Notes: a model not told the origin generated them from the letters alone. A stretch of DNA of 64,000 nt from Amycolatopsis echigonensis (GCF_014174495.1 NZ_JACJHR010000045.1:1-64000), one strand, 5' to 3'. Positions 8,955 through 19,845 are shown, numbered from the stretch's first letter. Translations and numbers: made by a program.

Positions 8955-9740
8955 TCAGATGAGCTTCTGCGCGACCAGGTACTCAGCGACCTTCGAGCCG
9001 CCGTCGCCCTCGTCCTCGACCTTCTCGCCCGCGGTGCGCGGCGGCTTCGGCGAGGCCTCGACGACAGTCGACCACGCGTTGGCGAGACCGACCTCGCCCG
9101 CGTCGATGCCCAGGTCGGCGATGGTCAGCGTCTCGACCGGCTTCTTCTTCGCGGCCATGATGCCCTTGAACGACGGGTAGCGCGGCTCGTTGATCTTCTC
9201 GCTCACGCTCACCAGCGCCGGCAGGTTCGCCTCGAGGTGGGTGATGCCGTCCTCGGTCTCGCGGTCGGCCTTCACGGAGGAACCCTCGACGGTCAGCTGG
9301 CGCACGTAGGTCAGCTGCGGCACACCGAGCAGCTCGGCGAGGATCGCGGGCACGGCGGCACCGCGGCCGTCGGACGCCTCATTGCCGGCCAGGATCAGGT
9401 CGAAACCCTCAACCTTGCCGACGGCGGCGGCGAGGACCTTCGCGGTGGCGATCGCGTCGGAGCCGTGCAGTGCCTCGTCGGACACGTGGATGGCCTTGTC
9501 GGCGCCCATGGAGAGCGCCTTGCGGATCGCGTCGGTCGCGCGGTCCGGGCCGACCGAGATCACGGTGACCTCGCCCTCGCCGGCTTCCTTGATCTTGAGG
9601 GCCTCTTCGACGGCCTTCTCGTTGATCTCGTCGAGCACGGCGTCGGCGGATTCGCGGTCAAGGGTGTTGTCGGAACCGGAGAGCTTCCGCTCCGAGTAGG
9701 TGTCCGGTACCTGCTTGACCAGGACAACGATGTTCGTCAT
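8955..9740 (-). CDS. etfB: electron transfer flavoprotein beta subunit
   Basis: 261 residues beginning MTNIVVLVKQVPDTYS, the canonical EtfB start; an upstream in-frame extension to 9866 has no homology. The ETF-beta signature region VPAILAELLGVPQLTYV binds AMP and contacts acyl-CoA dehydrogenases. First gene of the etfBA operon; its promoter must lie in 9741-9983, shared with the divergent degV. Confidence 0.97.
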   Translation of the reverse strand: MTNIVVLVKQVPDTYSERKLSGSDNTLDRESADAVLDEINEKAVEEALKIKEAGEGEVTVISVGPDRATDAIRKALSMGADKAIHVSDEALHGSDAIATAKVLAAAVGKVEGFDLILAGNEASDGRGAAVPAILAELLGVPQLTYVRQLTVEGSSVKADRETEDGITHLEANLPALVSVSEKINEPRYPSFKGIMAAKKKPVETLTIADLGIDAGEVGLANAWSTVVEASPKPPRTAGEKVEDEGDGGSKVAEYLVAQKLI

Positions 9741-9983
9741 GGGTCTTCTTCGACCTCCCGGTTGGGGCCGGCTCTCGGCCGCGGGACAGTGCTCTACTGA
9801 GCGGTAGATTAGGGCCAATTCCGCGGACGGACCCCTCGAGGTGACGGCATTCACCTGGATGAGCAATCTAATGGGACCATCGTCCTAGTATTTGCTCGGT
9901 TAGCCCGTCCAGCGCGCCACTCGCCCGATCGGACCAATGGTCGCTTACTCGCAGTAGGCCGTCAGGGGTTACGCTCCGGCACC

Positions 9984-10823
9984 ATGTCCGCGCACATCGC
10001 CGTAGTCACCGACTCGACCTCGTGCCTGCCCGAGCAACTCGCCGCTCAGTGGCGAATCAGTGTCGTCCAGGTCCAGCTGCACGTCGGCGACCAGACGGAC
10101 GACGAGCACCGCTTCGACCGGAGCGAGCTCATCCAGACGATGAAGTCCGGCGCGGCTGTCACGACTTCCCCGCCCGATCCGGGCGCGTTCTTCTGGAGCT
10201 ACCAGGACGCGGCCTCCGCCGGCGCGTCCGCCATCGTGAGCCTGCACATCTCCGGACGGCTTTCGCAGACCGTCGAAGCCGCCCGCGAAGCCGCCCAGCA
10301 GGTCCGGATTCCCGTGCACATCCTCGACAGCGGGACGGCGAGCATGAGTCTCGGCTACGCAGCGGTGTCCGCCGCCCGCGTCGCCGGAGCCGGCGGACAG
10401 CTCGAGCGAGTCCTCGACGCCGCGGAACGGCGAGTGCGCAGCTCGACCGAACTGATCTACGTCGACACGCTTGAGTACTTGCGGCGATCGGGACGGATCG
10501 GTGCCGCCCAGTCGATGCTCGGCAGTGCGTTCGCGATCAAGCCGCTGCTCACCGTCCGCAATGGAGAAGTGAGCCCGCTCGCCCGCGTTCCCGGCACTAA
10601 ACGAGCGATGAACCGGCTCGTTGACCTGGCGGTGAAGGCCGCCGGCGACCAGCCGGTCGACCTCGCGGTGACCCGCTTCGGTTCCGACGAGAGCGAGATC
10701 GTCCAGCGGCTGCGAGAGCGCGTGCCGGGCGCGGGCGAGATCGTCGTGGGCGATGCGAGCACCGTGATCGGCGCCCACGTCGGCCCGGGTGCGCTCAGCA
10801 TCACGGTGTCGCCGTCGAACTGA
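9984..10823 (+). CDS. DegV family fatty-acid-binding protein
   Basis: 279 residues. The N-terminus AVVTDSTSCLPEQLA is the DegV hallmark, with further motifs TTSPPDPGAF, VSLHISGRLSQT and DSGTASMSLG forming the fatty-acid pocket. DegV proteins (FakB in Firmicutes) hold a fatty acid for phosphorylation by a FakA kinase; no FakA is visible here. Residues LAAQWRI are encoded by a perfect copy of the 19-bp palindrome (10038-10056), in a different frame from that used in the NlpC/P60 gene. Its 3' end overlaps the convergent membrane-protein gene by 23 bp. Confidence 0.92.
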   Translation: MSAHIAVVTDSTSCLPEQLAAQWRISVVQVQLHVGDQTDDEHRFDRSELIQTMKSGAAVTTSPPDPGAFFWSYQDAASAGASAIVSLHISGRLSQTVEAAREAAQQVRIPVHILDSGTASMSLGYAAVSAARVAGAGGQLERVLDAAERRVRSSTELIYVDTLEYLRRSGRIGAAQSMLGSAFAIKPLLTVRNGEVSPLARVPGTKRAMNRLVDLAVKAAGDQPVDLAVTRFGSDESEIVQRLRERVPGAGEIVVGDASTVIGAHVGPGALSITVSPSN

Positions 10824-11232
10824 CCGCGTTTCGCCGCGCCGGGACCACAAGCACTACGAGCGGCAGCAGGACCGTCACCGCGAGCCCGCCGATGATGAGC
10901 ATCTGGTCGAGCTGCGGATAGTGCGCGAGGTGCCCCGCGTGGTAGATGAGGTGTGGAACGGCGAACAGCAGCGCCGCGATCGCCACCAGCCGCGCGACAA
11001 TTGTGGTGCCCATCACGGCAGCGCCGACCAGCATCGCGCCAAGCGCCAGGCTGAGGCCGCCGAAATCGATGATGAAGTGCTCGTTATAGGGCCCGTCCAT
11101 GGAGACCCAGCCGTGCCGGAAGCCGGGAAAGTCCTGGTAGAACCTCATCGGGTCGAGCAGCGGCCACAGCCCCTGCACCAGGGTGTAGAGACCGAGCAGG
11201 ATCAGGAGGATGCGCGTGATCGTCCGTTGCAT
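10801..11232 (-). CDS. four-TM membrane protein, unknown function
   Basis: 143 residues with four hydrophobic segments (about 5-24, 55-75, 80-100, 110-130) and short polar loops such as GPYNEHFIIDFGGLSL between the first two. It resembles small DUF4345-type membrane proteins but I would not assign a role. Convergent with degV, overlapping its 3' end, and divergent from the methyltransferase gene. Confidence 0.7.
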   Translation of the reverse strand: MQRTITRILLILLGLYTLVQGLWPLLDPMRFYQDFPGFRHGWVSMDGPYNEHFIIDFGGLSLALGAMLVGAAVMGTTIVARLVAIAALLFAVPHLIYHAGHLAHYPQLDQMLIIGGLAVTVLLPLVVLVVPARRNAVSSTATP

Positions 11233-11261
11233 ACGGCTGGAACGAGACGGCTGCGCGAAAC

Positions 11262-12059
11262 GTGACAGGCGCTAGGGTCGCGCAGGTGACCAACGCAGCC
11301 ACCCGGGCCGAGGCACTCCACCTCACCGGCGAACGGACCGTCCCCGGCATCCCCGAGGAAAATTACTGGTTCCGCCGCCACGAAGCCGCCTACCTGGCCC
11401 TTCTCCCCCACTGCGCCGACGCGACGGTGCTCGAAGCCGGCTGCGGCGAGGGCTACGGCGCCGGGCTCATCGCCCAGCACGCCCGCCGAGTGCTCGCGCT
11501 GGACTACGACGTGCCGACCACCGAGCACGTCGCGCGCCGGTACCCGGATGTCGCCGTCGCGCGGGCAAACCTGGCGTACCTCCCACTGCGGGACGGCACG
11601 GTCGACGTGGTCGCGAACTTCCAGGTGATCGAGCATCTCTGGGACCAGGACGGTTTCCTCGCCGAATGCTTCCGCGTCCTGCGCCCGGGCGGGAAACTGC
11701 TGGTCACGACCCCGAACCGGCTCACCTTCACGCCGGACAGCGACACTCCCCTCAACCCGTTTCACACGCGCGAACTGTCACCGTCCGAAATGGACGGCCT
11801 GCTGCGCGCTGCCGGGTTCACCGTCGCGGCACTGAACGGGCTGCACCATGCGGAATCCCTGCGCACCACGGAATCCCGCTACGGCGGCTCGATCATCGAC
11901 GCCCAGTTGGACGTCGTCATGGGCTCCCTTCCTGGCCAGGCTACCTGGCCCGCCGACCTCCTCGCGGACGTCGCGGCGATCCGGGCCGACGACTTCGCCG
12001 TGCACGACGACGACCTCGACGCGAGTCTCGACCTGGTGGCCGTGGCGGTGCGCCCGTGA
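11262..12059 (+). CDS. SAM-dependent methyltransferase (Rv3030-like, MGLP cluster)
   Basis: 265 residues, class I methyltransferase: motif I VLEAGCGEGYG, post-I ALDYD, motif IV VVANFQVIEHL and motif VI CFRVLRPGGKLLVTTPN. The LTGERT-ENYWFRRH N-terminal block is the one I associate with Rv3030, which methylates sugars in methylglucose lipopolysaccharide. A downstream GTG (11286) is an equally good start. The stop overlaps the GTG of the branching-enzyme gene (GTGA), so the two are translationally coupled, as Rv3030-Rv3031 are adjacent. Specific sugar position methylated cannot be told. Confidence 0.88.
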   Translation: MTGARVAQVTNAATRAEALHLTGERTVPGIPEENYWFRRHEAAYLALLPHCADATVLEAGCGEGYGAGLIAQHARRVLALDYDVPTTEHVARRYPDVAVARANLAYLPLRDGTVDVVANFQVIEHLWDQDGFLAECFRVLRPGGKLLVTTPNRLTFTPDSDTPLNPFHTRELSPSEMDGLLRAAGFTVAALNGLHHAESLRTTESRYGGSIIDAQLDVVMGSLPGQATWPADLLADVAAIRADDFAVHDDDLDASLDLVAVAVRP

Positions 12060-13585
12060 GCGCCGGGAACTCCGCCCACGAAGGCACGTTCTGCCTCGTC
12101 CTGCACAGTCACCTGCCGTGGCTGCCGCACCATGGCAGCTGGCCGGTCGGGGAGGAATGGCTGTACCAAGCGTGGACACATTCGTACCTGCCGGTCGTCG
12201 ACCTGCTGCGCCGTTTCGCCGCTGAGGGGCGACGCGACGTCTTGACGCTCGGCATGACGCCAGTACTCGCCGCGCAGCTCGACGATCCGTACGCCATCCG
12301 CGCCTGCCACGACTGGGTCGGCCACTGGCAGCTGCGCACGCAGCACGCATCGACGCTTTGGCACGGCGATCCGTTGCTGCGCGACCTCGCCGCCGCCGAG
12401 CACCAGGCCGCGATGCGCGCGACCGAGGAGCTGGAAACGCGCTGGCGGCACGGCTTCTCGCCGATCCTGCGGTCGCTTGTGGACAGTGACACGATCGAGC
12501 TGCTCGGCGGACCACTCGCGCATCCGTTCCAGCCATTGCTGGACCAGCGGGTGCGACGGTTCGCCCTCCAGGCGGGGCTGGAGGACACGGCGCTGCGCAT
12601 TGGCCGTGCGCAGGAAGGTATTTGGGCACCTGAGTGTGGTTATGCACCGGGAATGGAACGAGATTATCACGACGCCGGTGTGCGACGCTTCCTTGTCGAC
12701 GGCCCTTCACTCCATGGTGACACTTCGGCCGCCCATCCCGTCGGCGATTCCGACGTCGTCTGTTTCGGCCGCGATCTCGAAGTCACCTACCGGGTTTGGT
12801 CGCCGAAGGCTGGCTACCCAGGCCATGCGGCGTACCGCGATTTCCACACCTGGGCGCACGAAGTCGGCCTGAAGGCATCGCGCGTCACCGGGAAAACTGT
12901 TGAGCCACAAGACAAAGCTCCCTACGACCCCACGCTCGCTGCGGACGTTTTGGGTTCGCACGTCAAGGATTTCGTCGAAACAGTCGTCGCGCGGCTGAGG
13001 TCTCTCCGCGATCAACACGGCCGCGAGTCGCTGGTGGTTGCCGCCTACGACACGGAACTCTTCGGACACTGGTGGCACGAAGGCCCCGCATGGCTCGAGG
13101 GGATCCTGCGCGCACTGCCCGAAGCGGGCGTCCGAGTGACCACATTGCGCGGCGCGCTGGAGGCCGGCCACATAGGCGAACCGGTCCAGTTGCCCGCATC
13201 CTCGTGGGGCTCCGGCAAGGACTGGCGAGTCTGGGACGGCGAACAGGTCGCGGACATGGTGCAGGACAACACCGCCCTGCAGACCCGTCTGCTCGACTTG
13301 GTCGACAAGCAGGACGGGACCACTCGCGACGCCGTTGCCGATCAAGCCGTCGCCGAGGCGATGATGGCGCTGTCCAGCGACTGGGCGTTCATGGTCACCA
13401 AGGACTCCGCCGCCGACTACGCCCGTCGGCGCGCCCGGGTGCACACCGAACGATTCGACGCCCTGGCAGGGTTGCTGCGCAGCGGGGATCGTGCTCGAGC
13501 GCTTGCCCTGGCCGAGGAATACCGACGGGCCGACGGCCCGTTCGGACACCTGGACGCGCGCGCCCTGCGCCGTCCTCGCGCATGA
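12056..13585 (+). CDS. GH57 1,4-alpha-glucan branching enzyme (Rv3031-like)
   Basis: 509 residues. Begins with the GH57 motif HSHLPW, then WEW-type helices, EGIWAPECGY with nucleophile E193, and AAYDTELFGHWW with acid/base D332. The ~100-residue C-terminal helical domain typical of GH57 branching enzymes is present. It introduces alpha-1,6 branches into alpha-1,4-glucans; its neighbours make it the branching enzyme of methylglucose lipopolysaccharide rather than bulk glycogen. GTG start at 12056 overlaps the methyltransferase stop. Longer upstream frame is read-through. Confidence 0.93.
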   Translation: MSAGNSAHEGTFCLVLHSHLPWLPHHGSWPVGEEWLYQAWTHSYLPVVDLLRRFAAEGRRDVLTLGMTPVLAAQLDDPYAIRACHDWVGHWQLRTQHASTLWHGDPLLRDLAAAEHQAAMRATEELETRWRHGFSPILRSLVDSDTIELLGGPLAHPFQPLLDQRVRRFALQAGLEDTALRIGRAQEGIWAPECGYAPGMERDYHDAGVRRFLVDGPSLHGDTSAAHPVGDSDVVCFGRDLEVTYRVWSPKAGYPGHAAYRDFHTWAHEVGLKASRVTGKTVEPQDKAPYDPTLAADVLGSHVKDFVETVVARLRSLRDQHGRESLVVAAYDTELFGHWWHEGPAWLEGILRALPEAGVRVTTLRGALEAGHIGEPVQLPASSWGSGKDWRVWDGEQVADMVQDNTALQTRLLDLVDKQDGTTRDAVADQAVAEAMMALSSDWAFMVTKDSAADYARRRARVHTERFDALAGLLRSGDRARALALAEEYRRADGPFGHLDARALRRPRA

Positions 13586-13602
13586 CGATCGAAGGGAATT
13601 CC

Positions 13603-14094
13603 ATGGGAATCCGCGACCTGCCCCTCAAGACCCTGTCCGGCGAAGACGCCACTCTCGAAGGACCGCTGGCCGGCAAGACGCTGCTCGTGGTGAACGTGGC
13701 GTCGAAATGCGGGTTGACGCCGCAGTACTCCGGTCTGGAGCGGCTGCAGGAGCGCTACGGCGACAAGGGCTTCTCGGTAGTCGGGTTCCCGTGCAACCAG
13801 TTCGCCGGCCAGGAGCCAGGAACGGCGGAGGAAATCCAGACGTTCTGCTCGACCACGTACGGGGTGTCATTCCCGCTGTTCGAGAAGATCGACGTCAACG
13901 GTGAAGGCCGCCACCCGCTCTACGCAAGCATCACGGAAACTCCTGACGCGGACGGCGAAGCCGGCGATGTGCAGTGGAACTTCGAGAAGTTCCTGATCAG
14001 CCCGGACGGTGAGGTGCTCGGTCGTTTCCGTCCGCGCACGGAGCCGGAAGACGAGACGATCGTCGCGGCGATCGAAGCGGCTCTGCCTGCTTGA
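13603..14094 (+). CDS. glutathione peroxidase-type thiol peroxidase
   Basis: 163 residues of the GPx family. The peroxidatic centre is complete: Cys in VASKCGLTPQY, Gln in FPCNQF and Trp in WNFEKF; a second Cys in FPCNQ and one in QTFCSTTYG may serve as resolving cysteine. Actinobacteria lack glutathione, so thioredoxin or mycothiol is the likely reductant. I prefer ATG 13603, which has GAAGGG 7 nt upstream; an in-frame ATG at 13582 overlaps the branching enzyme stop. It separates the branching enzyme from the glucosyltransferase that is adjacent to it in mycobacteria. Confidence 0.93.
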   Translation: MGIRDLPLKTLSGEDATLEGPLAGKTLLVVNVASKCGLTPQYSGLERLQERYGDKGFSVVGFPCNQFAGQEPGTAEEIQTFCSTTYGVSFPLFEKIDVNGEGRHPLYASITETPDADGEAGDVQWNFEKFLISPDGEVLGRFRPRTEPEDETIVAAIEAALPA

Positions 14095-14139
14095 GCTTCG
14101 GCCTTGCTCTCCGGTCTGCGTTGTCGCGGCCGGAGAGCA

Positions 14140-14598
14140 GTCGCCGTTTTTCGGCAACTGCCAGCGAACGCAGATGGCGGCTGGCCTCTGACGGAGATAG
14201 CTCAGCCGTTGGTTTGCGCCGTTGCCGTCCAGTGGCGAAACGCCGGGCGGTCATTTGCCGTCACTCGCCCGCGGCGTTGTCGCCTCTCGGCGGCGACGGC
14301 CGACTTACGACGTGAGTCGCCGCGAGCGGACGTCGCCATGCGCACCACAATGTCAGCCTGGTGCTACCAGCCAAGGATGCTGTCGCCGTCCAAAGGCGAG
14401 TTCGACACCACGATGCTATAGCCGCTGACCGGCGACGGTGAAGCAGCAAGTTCGGGCTAGACGACATCGCGCCAGCTTCGAAACGCCGTCGACCAGTTCG
14501 TCGCCAGTGAGCGGCGAATCGCAAGTCGGCCTGGTTCGTCCCCCAGGCCGCAGTCCCCGTGCAGAACTGCATATCTCGCGTTGCCGCTCAGTGGCGAA
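14140..14598. repeat. dense cluster of six 19-bp palindromes
   Basis: The 511-bp gap 14095-14605 between convergent genes has no supported gene but six 6-7-6 palindromes: 14140-14158 (GTCGCCGTTTTTCGGCAAC), 14221-14239, 14279-14297, 14382-14400, 14500-14518 and 14580-14598 (GTTGCCGCTCAGTGGCGAA). Spacing is 58-118 nt, irregular. The first has a T5 loop and a 7-bp stem and could terminate the peroxidase transcript. Confidence 0.82.
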
Positions 14599-14605
14599 TC
14601 GCAGG

Positions 14606-16420
<1,815 letters not shown>

Positions 16421-16934
16421 TGCTGGCCATGGTGGCAGAGAATCGCGGTCTGCGGCATAGCTTGCGGGCTGTTCGGGGGCCGGTGAGCGGGTGCTGCTCG
16501 ACGGTCACGGCGGCTGCTGATCGTCGAAGGCTGGCAACTGGTCGCCGCGGGTTCCCTAGGCGAAGCAGCGGGATGGCCGGCGGCGACCTCTTCGCCGCTC
16601 AGTGGCTAATAGCTGGTCAGCCACTGGCGAGCGGGCTCCAGTTCAGGACGCCGAGGGGATGCGGCTGTGCGTGAGGTCTGCTCGTAGCGGCAGAGCAACT
16701 CGTGGGTCCGTCTAGCGCTCGCTACTGGTCCGCAGCACGGGGCTGAGCTGCGGGGATGCGATCGTCGCGAGCTGGCGAGACAACCAGGCGGTGCTGTTGC
16801 CGTTTTTCGGCAAAACGCTCTGACCAGCTGATTCTTCCCTGCTCATGCCCTCTCTCTCCGGATGGCGGCGACGCTTTCCGCCGGTCGTTCGGGCGGCCGA
16901 CCCAGGGTAAGCGACTGGCGAGTAACCTCGGGCC
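16421..16934. other. 514-bp non-coding gap with two palindromes
   Basis: Divergent gap between GH2 and GT4 genes. I find no supported gene. Palindromes: 16591-16609 (TTCGCCGCTCAGTGGCTAA, one arm base changed) and 16796-16814 (GTTGCCGTTTTTCGGCAAA, T5 loop). Promoters for both flanking genes must be here but I cannot place them. Confidence 0.65.
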
Positions 16935-18188
16935 ATGCGCGTGCTGATGTTGTCCTGGGAGTACCCGCCGGTGGTCATCGGCGGGCTGGCCCGGCACGTT
17001 CACGCGCTGGCGAGGCACCTCGCGCAGCAGGGCCACGACGTCGTCGTCCTTTGCCGGCACACCGCGGGCACCGACGCGTCGACGCATCCGCGCAGCGATC
17101 GGGTCATCGAAGGGGTGCGGGTAGTTCGCGTGGCCGAGGACCCGATGCACCTGACTTTCGAGCGGGATCTTGTCGCCTGGACGCTCGCCATGGGCCACGC
17201 CATGGTCCGGGCGGCGCAGGATTTGCTCCGCACGTGGCAACCCGACGTCGTGCACGCTCACGACTGGCTGGTCACGCATCCGGCGATCGCGGTCGCCGAG
17301 GCTGCTCGCGTGCCGCTCGTCGGGACGATTCATGCGACCGAAGCGGGCCGGCATTCCGGTTGGCTATCGCATCCGCTCAACCAGCAGGTGCATTCGGTCG
17401 AATGGTGGCTGGCCAATCGCGCCGACGCGGTGATCACCTGTTCGCAGGCCATGCGCAAGGAGGTCGCGCATCTCTTCGAGATCGACCCGGCCGACGTCGC
17501 GGTGATCCACAACGGCATCGAAGGACGCAGCTGGCGCGTGTCGACCGGCGAAGTCGCGCGGATGCGGGAGCAGCACAGTCCGGACGGTTCGCCGTTCCTG
17601 CTGTTCTTCGGCCGGTTGGAGTGGGAAAAGGGCGTGCAAGACCTGCTGGCCGCGTTGCCCCGGATCCGCCGCCAGTTCCCGGGGACCCGGGTGGTCGTCG
17701 CCGGAAAAGGGCGACATCACGACGAACTTGTCGCGCAGGCTCGCAAGCTGCGGATCCGCCGGGCGGTGGACTTCGTCGGGCATCTCTCCGACCGCGACCT
17801 GCGAGCTCTCCTCGCAGCAGCCGACGCGGTCGTGCTGCCCAGCCGGTATGAGCCGTTCGGCATCGTCGCGTTGGAAGCCGCTGCCGCAAAAGCACCGTTG
17901 GTGGCGTCGACCGCGGGTGGGCTCGGCGAGGTTGTCATCGACGGCGAGACCGGCCTGGCTTTCGAGCCTGGCGACGTCGCTGGCCTCGCGTCGGCCGTAG
18001 CGACGGTCTTGAGCGACGTTCCGGCCGCGACCCGGCGCGCGCGTGCAGCGCAGGCCCGGCTTGGCGCGGACTTTGATTGGGGCCGGATCGCAGAGGCGAC
18101 CGTCGAGGTTTATCGGCGGGCCCGAGTCGGTGAGCCGGTAGAATTGGGGCGACCGAAGATCGCTACTGGCAATGCGTTCGAGGTGTAA
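16935..18188 (+). CDS. GT4 alpha-1,4-glucosyltransferase (Rv3032-like glycogen synthase)
   Basis: 417 residues, GT-B fold. N-terminal MRVLMLSWEYPPVVIGGLARHV is the glycogen/MGLP synthase start with the nucleotide-sugar loop GGLARHV; the C-terminal domain has FFGRLEWEKGVQDLL and the donor motif SRYEPFGIVALEA (E-x7-E). Rv3032 elongates the methylglucose lipopolysaccharide backbone from UDP/ADP-glucose. Together with the methyltransferase and GH57 enzyme at 11.3-13.6 kb it forms the MGLP set, here split by peroxidase, GH2 and palindromes. Confidence 0.92.
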   Translation: MRVLMLSWEYPPVVIGGLARHVHALARHLAQQGHDVVVLCRHTAGTDASTHPRSDRVIEGVRVVRVAEDPMHLTFERDLVAWTLAMGHAMVRAAQDLLRTWQPDVVHAHDWLVTHPAIAVAEAARVPLVGTIHATEAGRHSGWLSHPLNQQVHSVEWWLANRADAVITCSQAMRKEVAHLFEIDPADVAVIHNGIEGRSWRVSTGEVARMREQHSPDGSPFLLFFGRLEWEKGVQDLLAALPRIRRQFPGTRVVVAGKGRHHDELVAQARKLRIRRAVDFVGHLSDRDLRALLAAADAVVLPSRYEPFGIVALEAAAAKAPLVASTAGGLGEVVIDGETGLAFEPGDVAGLASAVATVLSDVPAATRRARAAQARLGADFDWGRIAEATVEVYRRARVGEPVELGRPKIATGNAFEV

Positions 18189-18216
18189 GACACGCGTTGG
18201 TCAGCGGCTCCTAGGA

Positions 18217-18235
18217 TTCGCCGTTCAGCGGCGAA
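18217..18235. repeat. 19-bp palindrome copy
   Basis: TTCGCCGTTCAGCGGCGAA, extendable by one A-T pair on both sides, between the convergent GT4 and MarR genes. Possible bidirectional terminator. Confidence 0.72.
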
Positions 18236-18253
18236 TGCCTGGTCAGAGTACTG

Positions 18254-18715
18254 TCAGCGAGGGTCGACGGCGGCGATGAGGTCGCGGAAGCCGGGGTCTG
18301 CTGCTACACGGTCGAAAGCGCTTGCCAACGCGGCTTCGTAGACTGGAACAGCGTTGCGCAGCATGACTCGGCCGGCGTCGGTGATTCCGGTGTAGACGCC
18401 GCGGCGGTCGTATTCGCAGAGACGTCGTTCTGTCAGGCCGGTCCGTTCGAGCCGGCCGACCAGGCGGGTCGCGGAACTCTGGTTGAGTGACGTCGCGTCC
18501 GCGAGCTCCTGCATGCGGAGTTCGCCGTCGGGGTGATCGGCCAGCGACATCAGAGCGACGAATTCCGAGAAGCCGAGGTGCAGCTGCCGTTGCAGGGCCT
18601 GTTCGACCTCGTGGTCGATGCGGCTGCGAAGTGCCATCATGCGGGGCCACATCGCGCCGAGCGCGGTGAGTCTCGCCCCTGCCTGCTTGCGGCCAGGGGA
18701 AGGTGTGGTGGTCAC
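18254..18715 (-). CDS. MarR family transcriptional regulator
   Basis: 153 residues, winged-helix MarR fold: FSEFVALMSLADHPDGELRMQELADATSLNQSSATRLVGRLERTG (helix-turn-helix) followed by the wing CEYDRRGVYTGITDAG. The GTG at 18715 is chosen because GGAGAGG lies 8 nt upstream; the ATG at 18799 would add an unconserved leader through the promoter. Target genes are probably itself and the neighbouring hydrolase or SMR exporters; ligand unknown. Confidence 0.88.
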   Translation of the reverse strand: MTTTPSPGRKQAGARLTALGAMWPRMMALRSRIDHEVEQALQRQLHLGFSEFVALMSLADHPDGELRMQELADATSLNQSSATRLVGRLERTGLTERRLCEYDRRGVYTGITDAGRVMLRNAVPVYEAALASAFDRVAADPGFRDLIAAVDPR

Positions 18716-18773
18716 GCGAACGACCTCTCCGGCAAAGCCTTGTCCGGCATCGAGAAATGACGCCGAGACCTCT

Positions 18774-18800
18774 TGTATAGCACATGTGCGTGCATGCAAT
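18774..18800. promoter_or_regulatory. putative operator of the MarR gene
   Basis: Upstream of the MarR start lies a perfect 10-bp palindrome GCACATGTGC (18780-18789) next to TGCATGCA (18791-18798) and a TATAC on the minus strand. Position and symmetry suit a MarR autoregulatory site; inferred only. Confidence 0.35.
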
Positions 18801-18910
18801 TGAGTCCTCGTCAGCCTCTCGTTGTCCGGGGACCGTCGTTGACCTGCACGCCATCACACTGCGGGGAGACGTTCTGTTGCGTAAGAACCTGGACGGCTTG
18901 ACGGAACCGG

Positions 18911-19702
18911 TCAGGCCAATGTCCGCAGGAACTGTCGCAGCAATGGGTTGACCTGCTCTGGATGAGTCAGGGTCGGCGTATGGGCCGCGCCGCGGATTAC
19001 GTGCACGTCGCTGGCGTTCGGGAGGCGTTCGCTCAGCAGGTCCATGCGGTCGCGAGGGAGTGAAACGTCGTGTTCGCCCCACATCAGCAACGTCGGACAG
19101 GTGATTTCATTCAGGCGGCCCGAGACGTCGTCTCGCTCGAGCAGGCAGTGCGCAGCAGGGCCTAGCGGGAGCGCGGGTGCGGCACGCCATCGTGCACGTA
19201 ACTCGTCGCGGAGGTCGGATTCTCCGAGCAGTTGCGTCGACAGGGGTACGGTCAGGTCGTCAATGGGGCCGTATTCGCGCAGAGCTGCGAACATGTCGCC
19301 GTAGCCTGCCTTGTCGGCTGGACTGCACGGTGTTGCTTCCGTGTCCCAGAGCACCAGACCGGCGACTCGCTCCGGTGCCAGCAACGCAATCCGTAATGCC
19401 GTGAAGCCGCCTTGGGAGAGTCCACCTGCGACGGCGCGTTCAACGCCCAGGTGATCCAGGAGGCCGAGCGCGTCCCGAGCCTGGTCCCAGTAGGTGTATG
19501 ACGTGCCGGGTTCGGTGTCCGGGGTTTGCCCGTGGCCGCGGGCGTCCCAGGTGATCACGCGCCACTCCGGCGCGAGCATCGCTGCTTGCGGCGAGAAGGT
19601 CGAGTGGTCCAGGAAGTAGCCGTGACCTAGAAGCAAGGCCGGTCCGTCTCCCCCGCTGTCCGCGAAGAAGATCGGGCGATCGTTCACGGTCGCGATGGGC
19701 AT
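18911..19702 (-). CDS. alpha/beta hydrolase
   Basis: 263 residues, alpha/beta-hydrolase fold. HGYF oxyanion motif near residue 27, nucleophile elbow GGLSQGG (Ser about 95), acid in WGEHDVSLP and His in GAAHTPT. Start ATG 19702 (MPIATVNDRPIFFAD); upstream frame continues without homology. Could be an esterase, epoxide- or haloperoxidase-type hydrolase. Lies between a MarR regulator and SMR exporters, all on the minus strand. Confidence 0.9.
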   Translation of the reverse strand: MPIATVNDRPIFFADSGGDGPALLLGHGYFLDHSTFSPQAAMLAPEWRVITWDARGHGQTPDTEPGTSYTYWDQARDALGLLDHLGVERAVAGGLSQGGFTALRIALLAPERVAGLVLWDTEATPCSPADKAGYGDMFAALREYGPIDDLTVPLSTQLLGESDLRDELRARWRAAPALPLGPAAHCLLERDDVSGRLNEITCPTLLMWGEHDVSLPRDRMDLLSERLPNASDVHVIRGAAHTPTLTHPEQVNPLLRQFLRTLA

Positions 19703-19800
19703 TTGGCTGGCCTCCCGGTTCGTCGCAAACAATGCTGCCGCGCCGGTGCAGCGTACTGACGAAAACGTGAGCACGGTGCCCGCGACCAGGACTAGGCAGG

Positions 19801-19819
19801 TTCGCCGCCAGCTGGCGAA
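19801..19819. repeat. 19-bp palindrome copy
   Basis: TTCGCCGCCAGCTGGCGAA, perfect 6-bp arms, between the SMR gene and the hydrolase gene. Confidence 0.7.
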
Positions 19820-19845
19820 TTCAGCGGGACGCGGGCCGGATACGG

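Noticed and set aside
7967..9800. Long plus-strand frames opposite etfA/etfB
   Set aside because: Typical GC-bias shadow frames (Arg/Gly/Leu/Val-rich) opposite well-identified genes.
12215..12233. Palindrome match TTCGCCGCTGAGGGGCGAC inside the GH57 gene
   Set aside because: Encodes the normal family sequence RFAAEGRRDVL; the second arm fits loosely, so chance is likely.
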